64,000 bases of DNA from Acanthococcus lagerstroemiae (lineage: Eukaryota > Arthropoda > Insecta > Hemiptera > Eriococcidae). The stretch is taken from the NCBI GenBank assembly GCA_031841125.1, contig CM063112.1, positions 23,710,603 through 23,774,602 of the forward strand. The letters are read 5' to 3'. The number at the start of each line of letters is the position of its first letter. The first letter of the stretch is position 1. Below are positions 9,330-21,170 of this stretch, one piece after another. The notes beneath the pieces are model-generated. The model was not told the DNA's origin, ran no database searches, and worked only from the letters and a program-made list of their open reading frames with translations. The position numbers and the translations under genes were made by a program.

Positions 9330-10440
9330 AGAGTGCAGATTCATTGCATGTATACTCTTTGGTATAATGTTAGAGAAGGCTACTTGTGACACTACATTGC
9401 GTTTTTCTTATTTGAATTCTACACGGTACCAGTCAAGGGTTGAACACGGCGATTAGTTCCTGCAGCGATCTCGATGCGCATCCCATTTGACGAATCATTT
9501 CTTCAAACAAATGTAAGTATTATGATCAGCAGTTTCCACAAATTAAAACGAACGTAGCAAATGTATTGAATTATCCAGTTGTAGTTAATTTGTAAATATC
9601 ACAAATTGAACGAAACTATAGGATAGGCTGCGTGAAATTCTCTTATAAACTTCCCAAGTAAAATGTCCTCGGTTTTCTTGGAACTTTCTGTAATCACTTT
9701 TATTATTTATTACTTCACATAGTGCCGATTTCATTGCATGTATACTGGTTGCTATAATGTTGTAGAAGACCACTCGTGACTATACTGCGTTTGCTGCGGA
9801 AGTTGTCGTAATTGAATTCTACGTGACACCTAGTCAGCGGCGATCTCAAAGCATAGCCCATTTGACGATTCAGTTTTTCAAACAAATGTAAGTATTATGA
9901 TCAGCAGTTTCCACAAATTGAAACAAACGCAGTAAATGTATTGAATTATCCAGTTGTAATTTGTGAATGTCACAAATTGAGTGAAACTAGGATAGGGTGC
10001 GTGAAAGTCTATCTTATAAATTTCCCTAAGTAAAATGTGCTTGGTTTTCTTGGAATTTTCTGTAATCACTTTTACTTACTTGACATAATGCAGATTTCAT
10101 TGCTACTGGTCGTTAATGTTGGAGATGACCACTCGTGACTCTATACTGCGTTTGCTGCGGAAGTTGTCGTAATTGAATTCTACGTGATAGCTAGTCAGCA
10201 ACGATCTCAATATGCGCATCCCATTTGACGATTCATTTCTTCAAACAATTGTAAGTATTATGATCATCAGCAGTTTCCTTAAATCAAACAAGCGTAATAA
10301 ATTTATTGAATTATTTAGTTGTAATCTGTGAATATAACAAGTTGAACGAAACCAGGATAGGCTATACTTGAAATTCTCTTATAAACTTCGAAAGTGAAAT
10401 GTGCCTAGTTTTCTTGAAACTCTGTAATCACATACCCACT
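9330..10440 (+). repeat. Tandem triplication, about 365-bp unit
   Basis: Three head-to-tail copies lie at about 9330-9715, 9716-10085 and 10086-10440. All share GATTTCATTGC or a variant, TGAATTCTAC, CCATTTGACGA, AACAAATGTAAGTATTATG and GTAATCACTTTTA. The donor-like GTAAGTATTATGATC is kept in all three (GT at 9513, near 9893, and 10251). Copies 1 and 3 have an ATG 39 nt before the donor (9474 and 10212) and would read MRIPFDESFLQTN and MRIPFDDSFLQTI. Copy 2 has lost the ATG. In copy 3 the acceptor GTCAG at 10201 would let the 8845 exon splice in frame. It may be an alternative-exon cassette or an untranslated duplication. Confidence 0.6.
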
Positions 10441-10931
10441 TACCTCTTACCTCTGTGTTCTTAATTCAATTCATAATAACATCTAGTTCCGTTCATTCCC
10501 AGATGGTAAAAGTGATGGTGAGAAATTGGTAATACTACCTTTGGATTAGCGAGTACAAATATACAGAGAACTGAATAGTATAAATGCTTAGAGTAGTAGT
10601 AAATATGTACTATAGGCTTGTCAAAAATTGACGCAATATGTCGGTTAACCGGTTATTTTGCGCCAGAGGAAAAAAATGTACATACATAGTATCTAAATCC
10701 CCAAGTTTCTGACATTTACATATTTACAGAATGTAGGTTGATTGATAACGCAATGAAGTTGAAAGTTGAAACTACCAGATTTGAGCCTTAACGTATCATG
10801 AATTCTTTGTTGCATTTTCAGTTTTAGTGTATGATCCAAGATTCAAGAGAACTTTTCATTTAGAACTGAACACATCTCTCAATTTTTCTCGATAATTTTA
10901 ATTTCATGTCAGAACTGATGCATATCATCTT

Positions 10932-11304
10932 CAGGGAAGTACCGAAGAGTTTTTTCGGTGGGGGGGGGGGGCTAATAATTGTTGTAATTGTTGATGTCTC
11001 AACTGACTCAACTCAAAATTCCCACATATCAGCATTTTTTGTATTGGCTAAATAAATTAAACCTTTTGAATTGTTGAGTTTTTCCAACTTTTGATCCATG
11101 TACTAAAATTTCCTAACTCTAGTGTGGAGGCTTGGGGGCAAGCTGCCCCCTCGGTGCCCCCTACTTTCGTTCCTGTCAGAAACATAGAAGTACAGCAGTC
11201 CAGTGTTCTCAACTTATTACTGAAATGATACATTTTCCCAATTGCTGAGTGAAAAATTCCTACCGAGGGGTAAGTTGTCCCGTCCCCCTATCGGTACGTC
11301 CCTG
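10932..11304. mobile_element. hAT-like MITE
   Basis: The element starts CAGGGAAGTACCGA and ends TCGGTACGTCCCTG, 13 of 14 positions pairing. The flanking 8-mers ATCATCTT (10924-10931) and ATCGTCTT (11305-11312) match at 7 of 8 positions, as expected for hAT. It contains a poly(G) run and C/G-rich blocks and has no coding frame. Confidence 0.8.
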
Positions 11305-13548
11305 ATCGTCTTAAAACAGATACGAACAGTTATGAGCCGCCATTATATCTTTTCATCCCACCCATAACACCGGAGAATCCTTTATAATTTTAGAATTATA
11401 TAGTTTCATAAAATTTGCCTAAATTGAAAATGGTGGCTGTTTCTACCCATATGAAGTACGAGTTAGTAATCTTAATCACTTCATCTGAATCCAATTCTGA
11501 ACTACACTCCTGAATTTCAACCTTACTAAATATCCGATTACACGGATTGATCTATTGTGAACTAGTTTTGAAACTTTCGAATTCAAAAGAGAACTTGGAG
11601 AAAACGCTAACGCTCTCGGTTGTTTTCATCGGTTATCGCAAACATACTTATACGATTATTCTGTTATTTTTTGCACTTAAAATTAACCGAAAATATCCGT
11701 TTAACTGGAGTAAATTAACCGAAGCACTTTACCATCCACGTTGATGATTACTCGTTATATGATTCATGCAGGATCAGTTCCAACGATCGTGTAATTTCTA
11801 ATTTGAAATACTTCAATTAGGTATATGCGTTTCAATAAATAAAACTAACTGTAATCGAACAATCGAAGCACTAACAAATTTCTTGTATACCTACACTTTT
11901 GGAGGGGAGGTGTGCCTATGAGTACGCACCTAATGGTTTCTACGCTCTAACTCCGCGAAAAATGAATGAAATGTCACAATTTTTGGATATGTTCCTACCT
12001 TAAACCCTTGACTTACCTTCCACCAAAATTTGAAAAAAACCCATTGGCAACTTTTGAACTTATGAGAGCTTTTGAAAAAAGTCAGAAATGCGTACCCACA
12101 GGCAACCGTGTTCCTGTGGGTACGCAGCAGTGTTCCTACAAGTACGCACCATATAAAATGTGTTGATTTTGAGAAGACCGCTTTCAATCTACGTACCTTA
12201 TAATGTTAACTGAAAATTCACGTACCGAGGTGAGATGACAAACAGTACACAACACAATATACCTAAGTATGCAAGAAAAATTGTAGTCTATTTTAAGTAA
12301 AAATTTTGAAACAAATTCACATAGGTATTAAGAATTTTTTCATCGGCGCTTCAAACTGTAATAGTTATTTTATTTGTAAGTGAAAAAGAGAAACTTTCTT
12401 CTTTAATTCGATTTAGTTTTAGATTCTTTATTGATCTGAATTCTGAAACAAACAACTGGTTATACCATCATTTGTCTCAAATTTTTAATATTATTTGATC
12501 CCATAGTGATACTTTGAATTTTTTCCAGGATTCAGAGCAACATTATTCCGTTTAAAGCAAACTCGATTAATTCGAAAAAAGTTCTGGCCTTCAAAATTGG
12601 CTTTGTTAGAGTTTTCGGTTCATAATTCTCTAGATTGTTAAATTACTGACTTCAGTAGTGGGGATAGTTATAACGAAGCTCCTCATTCATGAGAATACAT
12701 CACTACTCAAGTGTGGTACTCAAAAAATTACATTTTGTAAAGAATAGTTTGAAGACTAGGGCAGTGCCTCATGGAATGTGTCATACTAGTCCGTTTAATT
12801 CAAAATCATGAAATAAGAAAATGTTGCTTTTCCTTTCTTGTATCGTCTTTTCATTGAGAATAGTGCCTGTTTTATTTATTCTTTTTCTTGTTATTCCACG
12901 GAGTTTTGTCCCTTCGCTGCGGCCCTGAAAAAAATACAAGGTATAGGAATTTATGGTTTTTGAAAACACCAAAATAGTTCGGACTTTGGTGCTTGATGGT
13001 TGTGCGTTTACTGTTAGGGCACAATTATTTCCATAATTATGTGGCATACCCAGTACACGTCACAAGTTGGTAGATGGTTTCTTTATATTTTAGAGTCAAG
13101 TGCTGGAAAACTATTGAAAAAAAAACAACAAAAAACAGTTCATCCGCCAGATAGAAAAAACATGCCTTTGAACAATTCTTGTCGAATCGAGTGGTGCAAG
13201 AGGTGTACAGTTCACAGATTCTCGATTGAGTCCCTTCCCAAGTTCGCGTTGGCCTGAATGCTGGTAAATAATTTTTATAGGAAAGCACAGCTCTTGTCAG
13301 AGAATCAAGCAAAAATTTCTTGACGGTTTGCAGATTCTCGTTTCTAAGTTCACCTTGACCTAACTGCTAATAAATAATTTGAGGAAAGAAAGAAAGAAAG
13401 AAAAAAAAACTCATAAGCAAAAATTTATATAAATGTCTAGAGCAATATTTATTTGAAATACTAGTTGCAACCTCTGTTGTCAGAAGCCCTAGAAAAATTG
13501 CCCCTTTATTTTAATGATAGTAATAATAATATATTTGTTTCCCCCTAG
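11305..13548. other. Mostly unassigned sequence
   Basis: No gene is recognised. One acceptor-like site, TTTTTTCCAG at 12519-12528, is followed by a frame open to a stop near 12640, but no matching donor or partner exon was found. A direct repeat of about 65 bp links 13205-13270 and 13330-13385, both containing CAGATTCTCG and AATAAATAATTT. Open frames at 11547, 11930, 12781, 13037 and 13039 have no motif. Confidence 0.35.
12089..12126. repeat. Perfect 14-bp hairpin
   Basis: TGCGTACCCACAGG and CCTGTGGGTACGCA flank a 10-base loop. Further TACGCACC words lie at about 11923 and 12144, so this may be the remains of a small foldback element with GTACGC-containing ends. Confidence 0.6.
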
Positions 13549-13621
13549 CACAGATTTGAGGCCAATTACGATGGAGGGAATAGATGAAAATGATTATAAA
13601 CTAATATATAGTACATATGGG
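13549..13621 (+). CDS. Candidate internal coding exon, unknown protein
   Basis: A pyrimidine tract ending CCCCCTAG precedes the exon and GTGAGG follows it at 13622. In the phase-2 frame it encodes TDLRPITMEGIDENDYKLIY followed by STYG, 24 codons without a stop. Joined to 8845-8892 the reading frame stays open. The exit phase is 0, which does not fit the frame favoured for the 14893 exon, so either another exon is missing or one of the exons is false. No family is recognised. Confidence 0.3.
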
Positions 13622-13799
13622 GTGAGGTTTTCCTTTAAAATTATACACAAACAAAATAATAATAATATAAGAAATAAGAAATATAAAGCTCCCCCCCCCA
13701 TCAGCCACGCCGCGTCTCTTTTCATCGCGCCCCATAATCCGGAGTACAGTACGCCCTCCTACACCTTCTGTCAGAGGCCACCTTGAACTACCAGTGAGT

Positions 13800-14410
13800 T
13801 TAGAGTTCAGAGAGCTGTCTTACTCGAACAACTCTGAGATTTGTTGTTTGAATTTTGTTATGTTATTCGAGTCTAGTATGTTCAGTTTTTCCTGCTGCCT
13901 GCATACACTGTTATATACTCGTAATTTCATGATTCGGTTAAATGGGGCATTTAGAAAATGATTTGCGTGTGAATACTCTGGTTCGAACAGATCTATATAA
14001 TCTAGTATTGAAAGTCGGTACCCGGATCCTAATTTTTTCCAGCTGCGTGGGTTCTTATATTCTTCCGTGAATTATGTTGTGCATATAAACCAAAGAGGTT
14101 ATGTCCCTTTGACCTCGCAAACTTTCTATCTGGTAGCCCCAAAATAATTCGGCATAAATGGAGTTTATGTAGTATGAAAAATGTTTGTAATACAGGTATG
14201 TGAGAAACCGTTTTTGTTCTTTTTGTATCGCTGTTATGGCATCGGCCGTCGCTGGGTTCCATACAATCGAAGCAAATTCCAATTGCGGTCTCACGAGCGA
14301 GTAATATATTATCAGAATTGTCTCGATTTTCGTGAAATTCTCCGTTTTCCTTATAATGAATCCTCCCTGGAAGTTAGCCCGCGTCTCGATAATTCTGTTA
14401 GCTCAACACA
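13800..14410 (-). mobile_element. Jockey-like non-LTR retrotransposon, 3' fragment
   Basis: Read on the minus strand, this encodes the C-terminal region after the reverse transcriptase palm. Around 14295-14170 it reads LVRPQLEFASIVWNP followed by IQKEQKRFLTYLYY, the thumb signature of Jockey-type elements. Near 13990-13810 it continues NAPFNRIMKLRVYNSVC and then KFKQQISE, typical of the extreme C-terminus. At least one frame change is needed between these blocks. The palm, endonuclease and ORF1 are absent, so this is a 5'-truncated dead copy. Jockey assignment comes from remembered motifs. Confidence 0.75.
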
Positions 14411-14892
14411 AAGGTAAAAATAAAGACTCACCTCCTACCCTTGACCGATCGACTTGATAGCTGAATTTTCCGTGAAACCTTGATCTACGATCGCTCTTTC
14501 TCCCAAGCTATTTCTCATACTTTTTATATTGTCTCATGAGTTGAAACTGCCCCCACCCCTTCTGTATCTCTCAGAAATTCCCAGATACTAATATGGTTCT
14601 GAGTTTGATTTAATGTTTAGTAAAACGTGTGGTATTGTATTTCTTGACGTTAGGTATTGTCAAATTCGTTAAATAGGAATCAAGAATGTTAAATATGTAT
14701 TAATATAAAAATGTAAGCTGGAGACTCGACCTTTTTGTATTTTCATTTGCTACTGCTCGACATTTGGCCTAATTCTCTAATTCCCACTTTCCTTGAAATT
14801 TTGTTATATTATTCACCTGAACCTAGAATAAAAGTTTTATCAAGTAATTTTCAGTTGTACAGCTGTAATTAATTACATTTTCATATTTTTAG

Positions 14893-14968
14893 GAATAACC
14901 AAGCAGACTTGAAGTTTAGAAACATCGGCGATGAATATGCGGAAGAATTTGAAGAAAAACATCGATGA
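14893..14968 (+). CDS. Candidate terminal coding exon, unknown protein
   Basis: A T-rich acceptor ending ATTTTTAG at 14892 leads into a frame reading NNQADLKFRNIGDEYAEEFE and then EKHR and a stop at 14966-14968. The composition is charged and protein-like, and it has 24 sense codons in an otherwise stop-rich region. The frame needs two bases from an upstream exon, which does not match the phase-0 exit of 13549-13621. I see no AATAAA soon downstream. The protein is not recognised. Confidence 0.3.
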
Positions 14969-15229
14969 ATATGTGAATGGACAACACAGACTACATTTAA
15001 ATTTTCCGAAGATTTGTGCTAGTTCCTTTTTTTGGGGAAAGGGATGGAAAAATTTGCAATTGAAAGTACCTCAATTTTATTTCTTATGTTGAAAAATTAA
15101 TGCTGACTGTATAGTTAACCGATTTGGTATAGGTATTGGGAAACTATAATGACTAGAGCTCGAATTATCGTGCAGTATTAGGTTTTTGAGCCCATGGACG
15201 AGTTCTGTTTTTGGTAAATCTTTAACGGC

Positions 15230-15960
15230 TAAATGATTGCACGTTATGTTTTATATAATGTACTCTTATTACCTATGCTCCAAGGTACTTCAACTTGTCG
15301 ACCATCTCTATTTTGTCATTTTCCAGGACTATTTCTGAATTTTCGGGTTCTGTGTCTCTTGATACTACCATATAATCTTCGTTTTCTTGGCGTCAGCTGT
15401 AATTCCATACGTGTCGTATTCTTTTTCTATAGCCAGTACCAAGGATTTTTTGTTTTTTACGCTTTGTGCCAAAATAACGGCGTCATCGACTTATCGTATT
15501 TGACTCGGGTGTCTGCCTTGATATCTGAAAATAGCTGTGTCAGCATGGACATTAAATAGAATTGGCGACAAAATTAAGCCCTGTCTTACGCCGCGTTCGA
15601 TTTTCAATTCTTCTGTTTTTGCGGTTGCCCCTTGAGACTGCCGCAGTTTTCTGTTGGTATAGGTTTTTTATAATTCGTGTATCATTTGCATCGATTCCAG
15701 TATTTCTCAAAATTTCGATTAATTTCATGACGTACTCTGTCGAGCGCTTTCTCAAAGTCAAAAGAAAGGCTTGATACATCGTTCGCCGGTTCTTTTTCAT
15801 CTTCTTGATTAAAATATCCATAGGAAATAATGCTTCTCGTTCCTAGTCCGCCTTTGAAGCCAATAATTGTCCTCTTCCTATAATAGGTATATTCGCATAT
15901 TTCTCGTTTTTTGGCATGAACGATTTTCAGGAAAATGTTCGTTGTATGGCACATCAAACT
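15230..15960 (-). mobile_element. RTE-like retrotransposon fragment (reverse transcriptase)
   Basis: The minus strand carries broken reverse transcriptase. It reads GFKGGLGTRSI, then DFEKALDRVRHE (palm motif A) near 15740-15770, then IEILRNTGIDANDTRIIKNL, and then a damaged catalytic block near 15480-15500 where DDAVILAQSVKNKKS is readable only after a frame change. KLKYLGA-like sequence closes the piece near 15290. Endonuclease and C-terminus are missing. It lies directly next to a second element in the same orientation that has its own motif A, so these are two separate insertions. Confidence 0.7.
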
Positions 15961-16019
15961 AATACGTTTGCATGTTTGTGTTCAGTCAACTTTGGGTACC
16001 TAGTAGAATAATCGTTGAT

Positions 16020-17580
16020 GTCAACTACTTCTTTGGTATATGGCCAGTGGTGCTTTGTCGTCTGTGTATAGGGTTCTTATAAGTGCAATCAGATGCATCG
16101 GTACGCCCATTTCTTCCTTGATCTGACCCAGCATTTTCCATCGGCTTCTTTCGAAGGCTGTGTTGTAGTCCAGGAAACACAACACCAGCGGAACATTATT
16201 TCTGTGCATTTCCCCACCAGTTGACGTGCGTTCAGTATTTGCTCGCGTGCGATTTTTTTTTTCTGACAAAGCCAGCTTGCTCTTTTGGCATTTCATCATT
16301 CAAGTAATAGCACAGCCGTTTATGTAGGATGTTCAGGAGCATTTTGCTTGGGTGTGACAGTAGTGAGATAGCCAGAAGCTAGTGCTGTCCCTCTTGTGAA
16401 GTAAAACAGACACTGACCGTATCCAGTCCTCTCTATCCACACTCCTTTCTACCACACATTGCAGCAGATTTAGGTAGTGTAGTGTAAGTATCGACTCCAG
16501 CTTCCCCGGTTGCCTTATATCATCTCTGCTGTAACGCCATTCTCGCCGGATGCTTTGTTGCGCCGTAGCTTTCTAATGGCTGTACGAACTTCGTTCTTCA
16601 AGATGATTAGCTCCGTGGTGGTACTTTGCCGAGTTCCCCCCCCCGAGTCTTAATAGAGCTGTTGGCAATAGCTTCTCCATCTCTCTGCAGTTTGGTTTCG
16701 GTCAGTGAGAAATATTGAATCATCATCTTCAGCCGCAGATGTGCGGAGTTTAAAGAATCTGGTAATTCATTTTATCTCCTAGAACTTGGCCCTCCAGTTT
16801 CATTTTGCTCTTTGTGTTCCTCAGTTTTCTTACAGATGTCCTTGTACTACGAATTTTTGTCTGTTCTTCAGCCTCTTCTTTTACTCGCGCCGAAGCCCTT
16901 CTGTATTCTCCGTTGTGTTGTTTACCTTCTGCCTTCAGATGTCTTCGGTTTTCGATTTCTCTGATCATTTCCTCCGATATCCGGCAAAACTTGGGTGGTT
17001 TTCTCTTTTTTTCTTTTGCTAATTCCGCCGTTATCTTCTGTGGGGTGTCTTGAAAGGTCTTCCACATCTGGTTCGGTGACTCGTTCGTTTCGTGGTTCTG
17101 CAGTTCAGTCTGGATTCTGCTCCTGAATTTACTTATTTCTTTCGCGCCGAGCCTCGCGCCGATACTCAGCTGCTATACCTATCGGCCTTGTTCATCTCTC
17201 TTTCAATTGTTTGGAACTTTCCAACGTGTCCTAAGCCGTGGACGTTCCACGTAGCTATTTCATGTATTTTGTTTCGAATTGACACTGCTGCTTCATTCAT
17301 GGTCGCTCTCTCCAGAAATCCGATCGGAGAGTTATTTAAATCTCCGGAACATTTAACAGTGAACGGAGCCGTGACGGATTTTCGTGGGAAGATACTAAGA
17401 GGAGTTTCCCCTTGCTTTCTCCGAGGATTATCGGTTATGGTTTACTCCATTAGCCGTTGGGAGTCTCCATTCCTACACCATAAGGCATGGTCCTCAATTT
17501 TTAATCTACATTTAGCCAGTCTGGACTGCATGAACATCTGGGCTTTGTCGTCACTCTTTGAAGAAAGCCAATATTTTCGC
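16020..17580 (-). mobile_element. RTE-like retrotransposon with deleted endonuclease
   Basis: On the minus strand the element opens at about 17300 with MNEAAVSIRNKIHEI followed by ATWNVHGLGHVGKFQTIERE, the start of an APE-type endonuclease. After about 45 residues it stops at about 17164 and jumps straight to the post-endonuclease linker (KFRSRIQTELQNHETNESPN at 17130, EEMIREIENRR at 16960). Roughly 600 bp of endonuclease is therefore gone. Reverse transcriptase follows in pieces to FLDYNTAFERSRW and MGVPMHLIALIRTLY (16180-16040). The + strand frame at 17092-17589, the longest open frame nearby, is antisense to this 5' region. Confidence 0.7.
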
Positions 17581-17978
17581 ATCTCCTGAGGATTTCTCTC
17601 TGTATAGCCTTCTCGACTGTAAACAGCGAAGACATGAATGAATTAACTCAATAGGATTATACACGACTTTCAATTTCAAGCTTATTTCCTTCCCCCCTTT
17701 TTTCCTCTATTTTTTTTGATCTCGTGAAGTGCGATTGATCGCGAATTCGTGTTTATGTGAAAAGTCAAATTAGTTTTTAAAAAATCGCGTTCGCCCGAAA
17801 AGTGTCGTGTCCGTTGGGAAGTGGTGTTCGTCCGAGAAATCGTGTTCGTACGAGAAGATTAGTGTTAGTTGTTAAAAAGCCTTATGCTTGTATCGAAAAG
17901 TAGCGCGCGTTATTCGTGATCGATTTGAAAAATATCGCGTTTTTCTCAATATGTTTTATCCTCAACGTGTAAATTCAC

Positions 17979-18052
17979 ATGGACCATTTTTCTGGAGCCA
18001 GCTTCCCATTCCACAAAGGCGGCAGCGTTCCCGGCCATTCTTCGGGTATCAG
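17979..18052 (+). CDS. Candidate short coding segment in array unit 1
   Basis: From ATG at 17979 the frame reads MDHFSGASFPFHKGGSVPG followed by HSSGI and stays open to the donor at 18053. The corresponding positions in units 2 and 3 read ATTACATCAG, so the start codon is missing there. If spliced to the 23-nt segment at 18609, the frame stops at once (AG|G TAA). It is therefore either a 25-residue upstream ORF or the remnant of a gene whose next exon lies elsewhere. Not recognised. Confidence 0.2.
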
Positions 18053-19036
18053 GTAGGCATGTAATTTATTTGTAGGTAGTTGCATATCATTCACTCGACT
18101 TGTAGGCTATTTGTTTTCCTCTTCATTTTCATCCTCATCACTGGAGGATAACTGGAAACGTTCAAGTAGCCTACTGCTAGGGTACATCCATATTTGTGGC
18201 CAACAATAATAGTAAAACTCCCCACTCCCACGTAAAATGATTTTGAATAGGATATGAACTAAAGACTAGACATTTTTCAGTTTGTTAACAGGTTATTCTT
18301 TCGAGTTGGAAAAATGGAAATTTCTCTCTTCTTACCCTGAAATGGTCTTTCTCGTTATCTCCCGGAAAAATTTCAAGTTACTTTCTTTAAATACGCATAT
18401 TATAAATCTATACTTATTTCCTTTCTTTTTCTCTTTTTTTTTTTGCCTATGTTTTTTAAAATTATTATTTGTAGGTGCGTGTGATCTTACGAATTAGCTC
18501 TCACTAATGCGTTGTAATTCAACTATGCTTCTATGGATTACCTGAATAGTGATTACAAAAAGGCTTGGAAAATTTTTGTTACCTAATGTGAAATCTTTTT
18601 TGTTTCAGGTAACCATGATATCCGAAGCTCGGTGAGTGTTTTCCAACTTGTATATTCTTATGGTGGCGGTAGTGTATGCAGTGTGAAGATATGTTAATGT
18701 CAAAAGCCTGTAGCCTTGGTTTTTGCTTTGAGCTGGTACTCAGAAAGAGTGCGTGTTGTTTGAATTTTCGTTCAAGTTTGCTAGTTTTCGGTTCATGTTA
18801 TACCTATTGGTGCATTTAAGTGATATTTGATCGTGACGTTGTCCATTTGTGGAAAAGTGTACAATGTTGTTTGAATTTTTGTTGAAGATTATTAATCTTC
18901 AGTCTAAGTTGTACCCATAAGTGCGTTTAAGTGATAATCATTGTTTATGGTGCTTAATTGACCTGAAAATGCTGAAGAGAAATTGACAACCAGGATTTCA
19001 GTTCATCATCTCCGGATTTCATCTAGGTAATACAAC

Positions 19037-19224
19037 ATGGGGAACTTGGATATCCTCAAAGGTAAGTGCAATTTTTTCTTGACATTCCATTTGGTAATTA
19101 GGTTGTAACATTCCATTTTCGTATATGTATACTGATGTTTATTTTAGGGAGTGTTAACTGGAAAATTCTAAGGAAGGGCATCTGGGACTTGGGGCCGTTG
19201 TCGGATTTTGTGTCGCCATATTGA
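19037..19224 (+). CDS. Candidate 33-residue spliced microprotein, unit 1
   Basis: Exon 19027-19061 follows the acceptor CATCTAG and holds ATG at 19037, coding MGNLDILK plus one base before GTAAGT. The intron of 86 nt ends TTTATTTTAG, and exon 19148-19224 continues the frame as GSVNWKILRKGIWDLGPLSD then FVSPY and a TGA stop. Splice phase, donor and acceptor all fit, and the intron size is ordinary for an insect. The product has no signal peptide or membrane segment and matches nothing I know. It could equally be non-coding RNA. Confidence 0.3.
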
Positions 19225-19440
19225 TGAAACTCAGGTCATATATACATATTGGGTGGTGGTTTCCTTCTTGCCTCTTGCTGGTGTCTGTTAGGGTTTTCTC
19301 CCTCCTTAGATGGAGGGTTCTAGTTTTAAGATGCTAGGAACTTAGGTACTCATTGAGCATAGAATGGGTTTGACTGTTGTACATAGTTGGGGATGACTAG
19401 TCGGTGATCTATAGGAGGTCTTTCTGCAGCACTTAGCTTT

Positions 19441-19730
19441 TCATAGGAAATCATCGCAATACAAGTAATTTTGATGGTTCACTGCCCAAAATATGGAGGC
19501 TAACAAGCTGCCCTGAGGAGGAGTACCTACCATGATGTGGTACATATAGAGGTGGGAGGTGGTTTAGAAATGGTCCTGTCTTGTTTTCTTCTGGCCTTAT
19601 GAAGTAACCCAGTGGTGGGAGGTAGTCTAAAAATTGTCGTTTCTGATTTTCTTTTGGTCTCAAAAAGTAACTCAGTAGGATTTGGGAGAGCTTTCAATTT
19701 TACTTTTTTTTTTTCTTCTTTTTCTTCTAT
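19441..19730. repeat. End section of array unit, repeated at 21561-21850
   Basis: Near-identical sequence occurs at 21561-21850 (for example ATCATCGCAATACAAGTAAT). Both copies carry the same minus-strand open frame of about 70 codons with the words RPEENKTGPFLNHLPP. The shared frame follows from recent duplication and is not independent evidence of a gene. Confidence 0.6.
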
Positions 19731-21170
19731 TGTGAAGTGCGGTTGATCCGGAATATGTGTTCGCGTGAAACGTCAAGTTCGTTCAAAAAAAATCGTGTGT
19801 TTGCCTGGAAAGTGTTGCGTTCGTCCAAAAAGTTTCGTGCTTGTTCGAAAAGTGTCGCGTTTGTCCCGAAATTTTCGCGTTCGTTCGAAAAGTGTCGTGT
19901 TCGTCTAAAAAAAAAAGAGTTTTGATCGTCCGAAAAGTGTGCCGCGTTTATGCGAAAAATCGTGATCGTCGTAGTAGATGAGTGTTTGTTTTTGAAAAGC
20001 TTTATGCTTGTCTCTGAAGTTAGTGCGCGGTATTTGCAGTCAAATTAAAAAGTGTGCCGCGTTTTTCTCAATCTGTGTGGTGCCCGGCTTGTAAATTCAC
20101 ATTACATCAGCGGCGCATTCTTCCAAAACCAGCATCCCATTCATCAATGACAGCGTTTTCGGCCATTCTTCGGGTATCAGGTAAGCATGTAATTTATTTG
20201 TAGGTAGTTATGCATCTGACTTACCAGACATATCTATAGGTTCATTGTTATCTCCTTCATCCCCTATCCGCACCATTAGAGGATAATGAGAAACGTTCAA
20301 CTAACCTGCTGCTAGGCTGCATTCATATTTGTGGATCACAATTATGGTGAAACTTCCCCCTTCCCCCGAAATATGATTTTGCATAGAATATGAACTGAAG
20401 ACTTGACATTTTTCAGTTTGTAAACTTAGCGTAAAAAATTGAAATTTCTCCCATCTTATCCTTGTAATCCAAAACAATAAATTTCAAGTTACTTTCTTAA
20501 AACACATCAAAATTTATAATTCCTTTCTTGGACTCTTCTTTTATTTTTTCTATTTTTTTTTTAAATTATTATTTGCGTGGCTGTGGGTGGTTGTGCTCTC
20601 TTATGAATTTGCCCTCCACTAATGCGTTGTAATTCAACTCTGCATAGGTATTCTATGGATTACCTGAAAAGTGATTACAAAAAGGCTTGGAAAATTTCTG
20701 TTACCTAATGTGAAATGCTTTTTTTTTTTTTTTTTGTTTCAGGTAAACATGATATCCGAAGCTCGGTGAGTGTTTTCCAACTTGTATATTCTTATGGTGG
20801 TGGTAGTGTATGTAGTGTGAAGATATGTTAATGTCAAAAGCCTGTAGTCTTGGTTTTTGCTTTGAGCTGGTACTCAGAAAGAGTGCGTGTTGTTTGAATT
20901 TTCGTTCAAGTTTGCTAGTTTTCAGTTTATGTTATACCTATTGGTGCATTTAAGTGATATTTGATCGTGACGTTGTCCATTTGTGGAAAAGTGTACAATG
21001 TTGTTTGAATTTTTGTTGAAGATTATTAATCTTCAGTCTAAGTTGTACCCATAAGTGCGTTTAAGTGATAATCATTGTTTATGGTGCTTAATTGACCTGA
21101 AAATGCTGAAGAGAAATTGACAACCAGGATTTCAGTTCATCATCTCCGGATTTCATCTAGGTAATACAAC

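Noticed and set aside
13039..13312. Overlapping open frames on both strands near 13.1 kb
   Set aside because: No motif on either strand. The area contains a 65-bp direct repeat and resembles decayed repeat DNA.
17092..17589. 165-codon + strand open frame, the longest non-transposon frame nearby
   Set aside because: It is antisense to the 5' part of an RTE-like element whose minus strand reads ATWNVHGLGHVGKF. It has no domain of its own.
19451..19663. Same 70-codon frame in two places (also 21581-21795), suggesting conservation
   Set aside because: The two stretches are recent near-identical duplicates, so the shared frame carries no evidence of selection.
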